Source: Panulirus ornatus
Taxonomy: Eukaryota; Arthropoda; Malacostraca; Decapoda; Palinuridae
DNA length: 64,000 nucleotides
Assembly: GCF_036320965.1 (NCBI RefSeq)
Contig: NC_092234.1
Location: 30,096,203-30,160,202 of the forward strand
Direction of reading: 5' to 3'
The position numbers and the translations under genes are program-made. The notes under the pieces were generated by a model. It worked only from the letters and a program-made list of their open reading frames with translations, was not told the DNA's origin and did not search any database. Positions 10,251-20,098 of this stretch are shown piece by piece (position 1 is the first letter of the stretch; every line of letters starts with the position of its first letter).

Positions 10251-11160
10251 TAAGTATTGACTTACTGTTGACAATGGTTTGGAGGTGGTGCCATTACTTG
10301 CCACAAGTAGACCATAAACCCAATATAACTGCTGGCCATAATTGTAATGACTTCCTAGGCTTCGGCTAATTAAGAGGCCATTATTTTTAATTCGCCATTC
10401 AGAGGGTAGCTCCGCCCGACCCCGGTTGAGTGAAGGACTTCGCTCAATGCCTCTCGTCGTTAAAGAAGTCTATTAGAAAAGAGGAATTGTCAAAGCGTAT
10501 TCAGTTAACCAATTTTACAGACACGTCGTGGCCATTCGGACGTTTTTAAAGCGCGTGGAATCGTCTGTTTGTATGATTAATTGGTGTTTTATTTTTTCCG
10601 TTCTGAACTGAAATGTTTTTCAGCGGGTGGCCTGAGGGCGCGGCGGAGTGATACACCCGGCTCCGTTACTCTTAATGTCTCTATCGAAACCCGCGCAGCA
10701 CAAAGTAGTCCAGAGAATGATCTCGCTCTCTCATTTGCTTTTATTGCTCTTCTGAACACCTTATTGCTTCTTTAAATACGCCATTATGTTATTGTCAATC
10801 GCACACCACCAGACTCGCAGACGGCGATCACGTCGCGTTTTACCGCCTTCTCCGGCTTGGAAAGTGGAATAATTAAGCCCCAAGCATCCTCATCATTTGC
10901 ATACCTGTCACAATGCATTCGCATCACGTGCCGGTGGAAAGTTGGCCGCGAACCAACATCCATTATCTGCCGGTCGTACGGTCTAGCGAGGGAGAATGTT
11001 CATAACCTTTTATATATGCGGGTCTTTGGCAGTTGGTTCGGACTCCCGCTGTTCTGGTTGGGAGAGTGACGCCAACACCCCAGCAGTAATTTATTTTCTA
11101 GCCTCTTGATGGCAGGGTGGTTCTGGTAGGAAGATTGTAATCATAGATGGGATGTAAACA
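10251..11160. other. Unique-looking block, candidate non-coding regulatory region
   Basis: Unlike its neighbours this block shows no repeat unit and has balanced composition with many CpG. It contains homeodomain-type cores ('ctaattaag' 10366, 'attaattgg' 10576, 'taattaag' 10870), a perfect POU octamer ATTTGCAT (10895-10902) and an E box CACGTG (10925-10930). Such clustering is typical of developmental enhancers, but single sites occur by chance and no conservation could be tested. Short open frames here have no recognisable domain. Confidence 0.3.
11011..11034 (+). promoter_or_regulatory. Weak TATA/initiator-like pair
   Basis: 'ttttatatatgcgg' is followed about 20 bases on by 'ggcagttgg', resembling a TATA box plus arthropod initiator (TCAGT-like). 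The spacing is slightly short and no downstream gene is visible. This is pattern only. Confidence 0.15.
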
Positions 11161-11279
11161 CTTGGGCGTTAGAGAGTAATTAACTCGGCGGGCGAGGTAG
11201 CTTACCTTCGTATGTTGGTCGGGGAAACTGCCTCAGGAACTGTTAGGCAAGAGGTTGATGACCTTGTAATGCTTTATGA

Positions 11280-11540
11280 TGTTAGTACGTTCCACCTGTG
11301 GTCTTAGTACCTCTTGTGCCATCTGTGATCTTAGTACCTCTTGTGCCATCTGTGATCTTAGTACCTCTTGTGCCGTCTGTGATCTTAGTACCTCTTTGCT
11401 ATCGGTGATCTTAGCACCTCTTGTGCCATCTGTGATCTTAGTACCTCTTTGCTATCGGTTATCTTAGCACATCTTGTGCCATCTGTGATCTTAGCACATC
11501 TTGTGCCATCTGTGATCTTAGTACCTCTTATGCCATATGT
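11280..11540. repeat. 27-bp minisatellite, about 9-10 copies
   Basis: The unit begins 'gatcttagtacctcttgtg' and continues 'ccatctgt', 27 bases in all. Variants with 'tttgctatcggt' instead of 'ttgtgccatctgt' are a base shorter and occur twice. The first ('gttagtacgttccacctgt') and last ('tatgccatatgt') units are diverged. The unit length is a multiple of three, which explains the repetitive open frame on both strands (SAKITDGTRC-type on the minus strand). Confidence 0.93.
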
Positions 11541-11920
11541 GACTGCACCAGACCCACTATAGTATACAGACATTATTGGTTGGTATTTGAACGAGGTCAT
11601 CTGTCCAGGCCAGGCCAAGTGCGCTGTACCAGGTGTAATTTGTGATATCCAGCTGCTGGAAGCACTCAGTACTGGAAGCCACACAGACGAAGATGGCAGG
11701 TGATAAAGATCCACAGATGAAAATAGAGATAGATTACATACGTCTTCCACCTCCGTGGGATTGCAGGAAAGAATTATTTTCGACCTTGGGATTGCAAGAA
11801 TAAATATATATATTTTTTTACTTTTGTAGTTGCCTACATACTGATGCTTATCTGATCTGTTCTTACTTTCATTTGTGGATATTTTCAGCTACTTTTATAT
11901 TTGTGGTTGCTGGCACCAAG
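11541..11920. other. Unassigned sequence
   Basis: A short A+T run lies near 11803-11818. No gene or repeat is otherwise visible. Confidence 0.4.
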
Positions 11921-11945
11921 TGTGTGTGTGTGTGTGTGTGTGTGT
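11921..11945. repeat. (TG)n microsatellite, short
   Basis: Perfect TG run of 25 bases. Confidence 0.92.
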
Positions 11946-12270
11946 ATTGTTTCAAGGAAGTTGTATATCACTTGAGGCTGAGAGGCTGCCATAACGTTGT
12001 GGTAGCGTGTGGTCGGAGCGGTTTGTTCCTCCCCACCTCCTGCTGCTGCTGTAGTTGTTGTGGCGGAGGTGGTAGTGAGGTGGGAGCGGCTGGTGGTGGT
12101 AGTAGGGGGTTGGCTGCTGTTATTGTGGATGGGTGAGGCTCGATGGTTAGGGTGGCTGGTATGGCTGTGGTGGTGGTGGCACTAACTATGGACTTGGCTG
12201 TGAGGGGGGAGGGATCTGTGATGGTGAGAACGTCAGGCTTTGGTGGTTGTAGGCCACACTGCGTTGTTGT
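11946..12270. repeat. GTGG/GCTG-rich low-complexity block
   Basis: From about 12000 the plus strand is a chain of 'ggtggt', 'gctgctg' and 'tgtggtggt' words with no fixed period. The open frames here (Gly/Val/Cys on plus, Thr/Pro/Gln on minus) are compositional. It is probably a decayed minisatellite of the type at 27.8 kb. Confidence 0.5.
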
Positions 12271-14380
12271 GGTGGAATATTGTAAGCGAGGCACTCAACC
12301 GCTTATAAACCTAGCGACAGTGACAGTATTCTGATGAAACATGGATGACATTTTACGTATGTAACTAAGACTTCATCTTTCGCCTCACCTTCACGGTAAG
12401 CGAATGTTGTTCGAAGGCCAGACGAGGGTCTAACCCCCATATTGTACAAGTGGCGTGATATTCCACCATACCACTGAGGTGCTGCTGCTGCTGCTGTTGG
12501 CCATTAGCCTCCATTGTATATGTCTTCCCTCATCCTCCTTCAGTGAACCCCCACCTCACCCTTCCTCACTACGTCCGCTACCCTCCTCGATACATCCTCT
12601 TTCTCGTAGTGTCCTCTCCTCACCATCCTTCACCGTCCAGCACCACCATCTCTCACTGTCTCGTCTAACTCTCCCTCTTTTCCTAAACCTAATTCTTCTC
12701 ACCTTCCTCTAACTGTCTGCCTCAACACTCTCTCTCTCTCCTTCCCCTTACTTACTCTTCCTTGCGGTATCCTTCACCCAAACCACCTCACATAGAGAAC
12801 CCTTTACATTCGAGTCTCCGCTTCCCACTCGCATGAGCCGATATCGACATTCCAAGCAACGAACAGTTGATCCAGGAGGAAAATCTGATTAAAAGGAGAA
12901 AAGTAACGATTTGGTCACTGACAAGCAAGGGAGTGACAGAATCCACATGTGCTAGTTAGTCCCGGCTGTGTCCACCGCTGACGGAGCCCTAAAGGACAGT
13001 GGGAGTCTATGGGATTACGAGGTATTCAACTCAATATTATATCAAGGTATCTTTTTTAGTTTCAGCTGGCGTTTAGGTAGCGTTTATCACAAGGGCTGTG
13101 TTGAGGTCAGGCAACAAAATCATCTGTTTTCATGATCAGTCGACTCTTCCTCATGCAGCTTTGTTAGCAGGCATGCATGTTGTTGGGGAGGATGTTGGTG
13201 ATCAGGTTACACACATGTTGTAGTACTGGTGACCAGAGCTTCAATATGTAGCTGTTGGACTAGTGGCTTGTGCACTTTTTTTTTTCGGGGGTGGTGGGGG
13301 TGGGGGGGATTTCTCTTGTTGTCTGCGTTTAGCCGATACTTTTACCTGCATTACTCTTCACATCGCCTTAAAGTGTGTTGAGAAGGTTGAGGCCGAGGTA
13401 CGTGGCCATACAGGTGTTGTAAGAATAAGTCATGTTGCTTTGTTGATGGCATAGTAAGTTACTCTCATGACTGATGTAATTCTTCTTACACTATTGGATG
13501 TTCTTATGTCTGCTACATGTAGTGGTTTTAGCAATCTATTTCAGCTCCTCGTGCGCTGGGTTAGGTGCTCTTTACTATTACATATACATAGATTGTGCAG
13601 TAACAAGTGTTCACATTTACACATTTAGCAAGCAGTGTTCATTTCTGTATCTCTCAGTTGAGTCAGGTGTTCTGCCTCTAACCACAGGATTTGTCTGGTG
13701 AATTTTTTTTTTCTTTACTATAAATAAGTCCATCAGGAGGTCGTTCATTTCTCGTACGTATGGATGTATTAGGCATTGTTCAAGTACTATCTTATACCTG
13801 GTACCGTCAGGCAGCCTTGGTTGATGTGGGTGTCTACGTGCCGCAAGACGAGGAAGGCGCGACCCATACCAGGAAAGGAGGCGGCAGCGGCGATGAAAGC
13901 AGGAGTAACAGATCCATTAATGACGAAGCTCGGAGAATCCCGATGATTAAATCATTATGATAACAATGATGAGTCATAATGAGCATGATGATCGTCCTCT
14001 CCGGTGATTGTATTCATTGTATTCACAGTTGGTGAATGTTTAATTCCCTTTATGATTCTGACAAGTCATTTATGTTGATAATATTGGGTAAGACCTTGAA
14101 GAGGATGGCCAAGAGGGTACATGTGACGACCGATGGGAATGAGCTTTGTGGTTCTGACGCTGAATAATAGACACTGGGAAGATAATGGAGTAATTAAGAG
14201 ATCATTAGGGCAGACTTGTGGAGATTATGGACGGTGTCATTATTAATATACTGGGACTGTGAGAGAGTCATATGAGCTGCCATGGTGAATTATGAGGGAA
14301 TATACTGCATTCTACGGTACAACAGTGATTCATAACTTGGTAAACAATAAGTAATACTGTTAAGGAATATCTATTATTTT
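12271..14380. other. Long unassigned stretch
   Basis: A CTG run occurs at 12479-12498 and a C/T-rich low-complexity stretch at 12510-12780. Poly-T and poly-G runs lie near 13274-13310. The remainder (12830-13260 and 13320-14380) shows no repeat unit, and the open frames are short and unsupported. 13930-14000 is rich in 'atgat' words. Confidence 0.4.
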
Positions 14381-14851
14381 GCGATCAGTGGCTTAAAAGT
14401 TATCCATCTCAGACCCCGTTTTCTGTGATCATCATTCCTAGGGTGATGGCGTGTTACCACTTGGTCAAAGGTCACCAGTCATATGATATTTCATAGATGA
14501 TCACAGAAAACGTCATCTGAGACAGAAAACTTTTAAGCCTATCGTGGTATAATGATCTTCAGTCACTGGTTATCACTCATAATACCGGGTTCGATCCCAG
14601 GGCAAGCAACGAGATTTAAATAGATGTCGCCGGAGTGCTTCGAGTCGATGTGGAGTGAAACCTACCCAGTGTGTTGGCGGGTTATCCGTTGGTCAAAAGT
14701 CATCAGTCAAGTGACGTGACATCTCGATGATGATCACAGAAAACGTGGTCTGAGATGGGTAACTTTTCAGCCAATCGTGGTGTAACTGTCTTAGTCGCTG
14801 GTTATCATTCTTATGGTCCCAGGTTCGATCCTAGGGCATGCAATGGTAAAT

Positions 14852-14855
<4 letters not shown>
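14381..14855 (+). mobile_element. Duplicated tRNA-like SINE with a foldback
   Basis: Two direct copies (about 14462-14625 and 14690-14855) share 'gatgatcacagaaaacgt', 'tctgaga', 'aacttttaagcc' or its variant, and 'tcgtggtataatg'. Each ends with a Pol III B box ('gggttcgatcccagggc' and 'aggttcgatcctagggc'). 'ggttatcac' and the B box resemble a tRNA-Val-type 3' half. About 15 extra bases separate the A and B parts. In addition 14392-14433 is an inverted copy of 14496-14537. The AT tract at 14856 follows as a tail, as in many SINEs. Confidence 0.65.
14392..14537. repeat. Foldback: 42-base arms around a 62-base loop
   Basis: Arms 14392-14433 and 14496-14537 pair at about 34 of 42 positions, including the uninterrupted blocks CTTAAAAGTT and CGTTTTCTGTGATCATC. 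The right arm is part of the SINE-like unit, so the left arm is an inverted partial copy of it. Confidence 0.75.

Positions 14856-14914
<59 letters not shown>
14856..14914. repeat. (TA)n microsatellite
   Basis: Perfect TA run of about 59 bases directly after the second SINE-like unit. Confidence 0.97.
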
Positions 14915-14919
<5 letters not shown>

Positions 14920-15049
14920 ATTCATAACTGATCCATGACTTCTTTCCAAATACTTCTGCAGCCTAAGGCGGCGCTACTTCCAACAGCAGGGACATATGGA
15001 CCCCATTGGAGAAATTCTTTGACGAACCTATACTTCCAGTGACAGCCTC

Positions 15050-15610
15050 GTCAAAGGTGAATTTTCACTCAAGCCTCGTGCAGGCGGAGTCTGTTAGTGC
15101 TCTCACTATGTCCAAACCATTTCAGCACACCCTATTCAGGTCTCTCGACCACACTCTTCTTATTACCACATCTCCCTCTTATCACATCATTTCCCACTTG
15201 ATCAGCACCTCCTGACACCATGTATTGTCTACGAACATTTCATTTCCAACACATTCACCTTCTTCCGTACTTTCTGATCTCCAGACCGTGCCTCGCGACC
15301 ATACAACACCGTCGGGACTTCTGCAGCACCAAACATGACCATCCTTGCCCTCACTACCAGTGACCTCTCTCTCTCCACACATTCCCCAGTGCACCCAGAA
15401 CCTTAGCTTAATCACCTGTCTTATGGCCTACTACAGTTTCTGTGGTTTCTTGCACTGCCATTCCAATTCAAGGCATGTACAACAACCGCTTCCTCCAGGG
15501 TCTCGCCATTCAAACCTCACACTCTAATCTGTCTCTTTCCACTGCTAAACCTACTTACTTTGTTTTCATTCCCATTTACTGTCGACTCTCTCCTTCTACA
15601 CACTAATGTA
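15050..15610 (-). pseudogene. LINE reverse-transcriptase C-terminal fragment (family A/B/C, copy A)
   Basis: The minus strand reads, across shifting frames, NGETLEE, VLGALGNVWRERSL, VRARMVMFGAAEVPTVLYG, RKKVNVLEMK and VLKWFGH. This is the pattern after the RT palm in endonuclease-reverse transcriptase LINEs common in decapods. There 'tlYGaEtW', 'nvfEmkclR' and 'lrWfGHveRm' are conserved. A stretch near 15120-15190 is nearly the same as 33060-33120 on the plus strand, showing one family. Stops and frameshifts make it a dead remnant. Confidence 0.78.
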
Positions 15611-15999
15611 AGAAGTATATGCAATGGAAACGTTATATTTATTATATACGTATACGCTGAAAGGGAATGAGTAAACGAACAGCCTCCTAAATGCATAATG
15701 CTAAGAGTGAACAGTCATGGTGAGAGGCATGTTCGAGTGATGACAGCCTACAATAGTGATGATGATGATGATGACGATGGAGCAGCCGGACTGATGAAAG
15801 CATATTTGAAGAGGATGATGAGGGGATTGATGATGAAAGCGAAAAAAGAGACGTATACATAAAATGTAAGTAAAAGAACGACACGATGAAAGCGGGGAAG
15901 ATGATGATGATTTGCCGAGTCATTTGGTGACAGTGAAGTAGGTGACGGTGATGGTAGTGAGAATGGTGATCCTAACCGTTTAGCATAGGTGTGTGATGA

Positions 16000-16004
<5 letters not shown>
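15611..16004. other. Unassigned, GATGAT-rich
   Basis: A GATGATGATGAT run lies at 15757-15780. The rest is A/G-rich without a clear unit or gene. Confidence 0.4.

Positions 16005-16081
<77 letters not shown>
16005..16081. repeat. (AT)n microsatellite
   Basis: Perfect AT run of about 77 bases. It fuses with the purine-rich block on its right to give a long spurious minus-strand frame ending in alternating Ile/Tyr. Confidence 0.97.
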
Positions 16082-16083
<2 letters not shown>

Positions 16084-16700
16084 CTAATTGACTTTACGAT
16101 GGAAGTTGCGAGGAATGAAGATGAAGGAGGTGGGTGATGGTGAGGGAGGACTGAAGGGGAGTGTGTAGTGGAGGTGACTACGGCTGTGATGAGCGGTGGC
16201 TGCAGTGATGGCGGCGACGGGATAAGTGCTGGTGGCGGTTGCGGCGGCGGCGGCGGCGGCAGTGGTGGTGACGACTGTGGTTCTCCCGGCAGGTTCTCCT
16301 TGGCGGTGTCTTTCACTTCGTTATTTGATTTATCACAACAGCCTCCAGACACCACCAGAGGATGAGGGGGGGGGAGGACGCTGAGAGTGGCTGGAGGAAG
16401 GCCGATAGTTGGGTGTGGAGGGAGGGAAGCAGGGAGGAAAAGAACACATGTGAAGGAGGGATCGAGCTCAGAGAGAAGTGATGTATACAGAAGGGAGGAT
16501 GCAGGATGCTGAGGGGAGGGAAATAAGGATGTATGGATGTACGTACCTGAAGGAAGTGAGAAGAGAAGGATGGATGGTTGAAGGCAAGAGATGGATGTGA
16601 AAGGTCGTCCATGACAGAGGGAAGAAGAGATGGAACGGGAAGAGTGACAAAAGGGCATACAAAAAGGGAAGGACAAGATAAGAAATATCGAAGGATGGGA
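16082..16700. repeat. GGT/GGC-rich then purine-rich low-complexity block
   Basis: 16100-16280 is built of 'ggtggt' and 'ggcggc' words, with GGC about six times at 16241-16260. 16355-16680 is almost free of C and T on the plus strand, with loose repeats of 'gagggagg' and 'ggatggatg'. It resembles the decayed purine-rich block at 505-895. The long minus-strand frames here are Ser/Pro/His-rich artefacts. Confidence 0.5.
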
Positions 16701-18609
16701 TAGGGACTTTGAGTTTTAGATGGTATTTTAGATTTAATGCACTTTAACATAATGATATCGAGAAGGAGTTCTATACATTCTTAATGGATACAATTATGGC
16801 GAATGAGATGAGGATTTCTAATGCTGAAAATAACATGTCGGAGGGGAAGAAATGTTTATGAAGTGGTGCCAACTTTAAACATACTCATAATACATTCTGG
16901 TCCTGCAGAAAAGTCTGTAAACCCAAACTGTCAGTGATGGTGTCTGTATACTAGTCTGTGTCGGCAGTGTTAGCGTCAGTGTGTCAGTTTCTGGTGGCAG
17001 TGTTGGCGACTATGTACAACCTTTTGGTGGCAGTGATGGCATCAGTGTAAAAGCTTCTGGTGGCAGTCTTGATAAAGGGAGTGAATCTGGCAAAAAAAAA
17101 AAAAAAATGGAGAGAGAATGATGAGAAAGAAATGCAATCAAAAAGAGCAAGCGAAAGATTTAAGAATCTCGAGGACTGTATGAAGAGATCAAAGGTCAAA
17201 TACTTGGTATGGAAGTACTTTACATATCACTGTAACGAAATGAGCGTTGGATATGAGCTAGCTAGAGAATATGGAAGGTGACGAGTGTCTGGTATGTGAG
17301 GTTGTAATGTGGGGAGTTGGTCAGGATGGGTGAGGTAGTCTGATAGAGGATGTTGGAGGGAGGTGGCGGTGTTCAGACTGGATTGTGGACTAGACTTGCC
17401 ATGGGCATAGCGGCTTTCAACAAAAAGGGTGAACGCAGACAAGCTTGAACTGAAGCTGGAGAAACAGTTAGTGAAGAGCTTAAAATGAAACGTAGTTCTG
17501 CATGGTGCAGAAACAGTGTTCCCAGTAAGCAGAGGATAAGACACTCTCAGAAAACTTTACGAAGGTGGACTTAAGAATGATAGTGGAGATCAGATGGGTA
17601 AAGCAACAAATTTACGAAGAACTTACGTGAAAGCAAAAGAGGTTCTCTCACGGCGACAGCGCGAAGACAAAAGACCTAAGTAATACACACATTGCGAGGA
17701 AGTAGGGGAGGCAAGATATGAGGGTAAAATACTACAAAGAAGCATTAGTAAGTCATTGCTTGATTAAGGTTGGGAAAAATTAATCGTTAAGGCAGGGAGA
17801 GGAAAATTGGAGACAGAGTAGTTTGACGAGGAGCTGTGTCCATGAGCCTTTACCTGTTAATAGGTGGATCAACAAAATAAAGAGAGGCTATGAGGTGGGT
17901 AAGTTAGAGGGTGGAGTGAGGTTAGGGCAAACACGGTCAGAGAAAACCTCTGAAGTTACAAGGAGAGGGAGCAGTAGCAGAAGTATGTTGTGGTGGAGAG
18001 ATGGGCAAGGTAACGTGAGGGAGTTTCTTAATGATTGTTGGATGGAGACGCGGGTTCGGGAGGCAGGGTGAGGGAGTGTATAACTAAAGTAGGTAGAGCC
18101 AGCGGATCAAACTCACTGGAAGGTTAGACAACCAGGTTGGTGTCAGGCTGCGGGGGGACACGCGCAACTGATAGATGAAAACTCAACACGTGAAAAAATC
18201 TTTACCAACGACTAAAGAATGTAATTCACTTCACCTACGATATATGAAATAGTGCTGAAAGTGAAGAAAGTAGATACACGGCAAGTTATTGATAAAATGA
18301 GGCATTTACATGAAGAGTGTCGGTGTTATCACTCGAAGTAATAACGTTAAGTGATATACTGTGGTGGGTGTTGGTTGTGGTGGTTGGTGTGGTGGGTGCC
18401 GTGTGCTGGCTCACATAGAGATCATGAAGCAGCAAGTCTAGACAGATCTTTGCTTCAGGGGATAGCTTATCTTGCTTGTTATCCTGGTCTGCCACTCACT
18501 ACTAGCAGTTACCTCTATTGCGTGGCGAAATTAATTAACAATTCCTCTGCTGCCGCTACTTCCGAAAAATCTCGTTTTCTGATAGTTTTTCTACGAACAT
18601 GGATGCCAA
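16701..18609. other. Long unassigned stretch
   Basis: 16930-17080 has loose repeats of 'ggtggcagtgttggcg' type, about 30 bases apart. A poly-A run lies at 17092-17107. Elsewhere no unit or gene is seen. 18350-18400 is GGTGGT-rich. Confidence 0.4.
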
Positions 18610-19250
18610 GCTGGAGGAGTGGCGACCCAGAGGGATGCTGACCCAGGGCCCTCTTGATTTCGAGGAATTCTGATCCTGAGTGGGTTGAGAAAGACAGGTG
18701 CTAACCAAAACGACTGCCGACCCATGCAGGTGTGCTGACTTAAAAGAATGTTGACCTGAGTAGTGCTGAGTAAAAAAGTATGCTGAGTGAGTGGTGTGAT
18801 GACTAATGAGAATGTAGACCAAATAGGTATATTATAGGAACAGCTGATCCAGAACGATGCTGATATAAAGAAGTGCTGAGTTAAAGGAATGCTATCCCAG
18901 GAGGGTGTTGACCTAGAGGAGTGCTTACCCATGGAGGTATTGATATAGAAGAGTGCTGATCCATAGTGACTGCTGACCGAGAGGAGCAGTGACCCAGATG
19001 GATGCTAATGCTCAATAGCACAATATTAAATAGGCAATGAACCAGTTGGGTGCTGATCTACAGAGATACTGTCTTAGAGAGATGCTTACCCCAGAGGAGT
19101 GTTGACCTAAAGGTATGTTGACCCAGATGGGTGCTGACGTACAGGCGCGCCCACTTAACGTGTGTTGCTCTCGTACAGGGATGCTAACCCAGATGAATAG
19201 TGACCTATAAAGGTACTGACCAACATGGATGCTGACTTATAAGGTGATGA
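18610..19250. repeat. Strongly decayed ~20-bp minisatellite
   Basis: Variants of 'gtgctgacccagagga' (for example 'atgctgatataaagaagt', 'gtgttgacctagaggagt', 'atgctaacccagatgaat') follow one another every 18-24 bases over 640 bases. No two adjacent units are the same, so the array is old and no longer homogenising. Minus-strand open frames with repeating HS/QHS words derive from it. Confidence 0.75.
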
Positions 19251-19489
19251 TCTTGGGGAAGATGTCCATTTCCAGATGCCCTGCAACACTGCAGGAAACA
19301 AGGAAATCCTCAGTCGATACGATATCACATTAGACCATAAGACTTGACGTCTCCCGTGTGAGGGTCCTGTAACCTCCCACAGTATTAAGACTTTCTGACT
19401 GACTGACTTAAGAATATCACCTTTCACAATATTCAACGGTGTTGTGAAGATTTACTTTACGTACTAGTTTGATATTCAGGGATATTGTG

Positions 19490-19492
<3 letters not shown>
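19251..19492. other. Spacer before AT tracts
   Basis: Unique-looking, short, no gene. Confidence 0.4.

Positions 19493-19562
<70 letters not shown>
19493..19562. repeat. (AT)n microsatellite, first of a pair
   Basis: Perfect AT run of about 70 bases, separated by 106 bases from the next one. Confidence 0.97.
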
Positions 19563-19566
<4 letters not shown>

Positions 19567-19665
19567 AAGGATCATAATTTCTTGTATCTTCCTTGATGAT
19601 GTGATTATTAAACGAAAGTGCACTTGGGAACTTATCGTGTTCCATTTTCCCCGTGGACTCATAGG

Positions 19666-19668
<3 letters not shown>

Positions 19669-19741
<73 letters not shown>
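19669..19741. repeat. (AT)n microsatellite, second of a pair
   Basis: Perfect AT run of about 73 bases. The self-complementary pair could form a long cruciform-like structure with the 106-base spacer as loop. Confidence 0.97.
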
Positions 19742-19742
<1 letters not shown>

Positions 19743-19978
19743 GTAATGTCTCCAGTCAGTATATTTGTACGTTACACTACACAATTATACAGTTTCCCCA
19801 CTCCCCAAACACACGCAGTGGATAATCACAACGGACACCAGTGGTAAACAAGTGGAATTATCAGCAAGGCTGGAGAGCTGGGGATGGGGGGTTGGGGGTG
19901 TCACTGCGCCAACCATGAGACTCGCACTGCCTTTCTAAAACGGTGACGTTGTCCTTATGGTTTTCTCATTATTCCCAG

Positions 19979-20098
19979 GTGTGCTGCCTGTGTCGACAAC
20001 AACACGGGCGTCAGTGCGATGTGGTCAAGGGAGGTACCTGCTGTGGCGGCTCTGTCAACAGTCCCAAGGAAAGTCGAGTGCAACCAAGGACAGCATAC
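19979..20098 (+). CDS. Candidate Cys-rich exon before the 32-bp array (tentative)
   Basis: The sequence before 19979 ('tttctcattattcccag') is a good splice acceptor: pyrimidine-rich, then CAG. The next bases read in one frame VCCLCRQQHGRQCD, then KGGTCCGGSVN, with six Cys in about 23 residues, as in small secreted or zinc-binding domains. The frame then runs into the tandem array, so the exon would have to end by 20098. A possible donor ('gggaggtacct') lies at 20029-20033 or the exon could continue. No homologous family was recognised and no neighbouring exon was found. It may be chance. Confidence 0.22.

Noticed and set aside
16005..16676. 223-codon minus-strand open frame
   Set aside because: Translation of a purine-rich low-complexity block joined to an AT microsatellite (alternating Ile/Tyr end).
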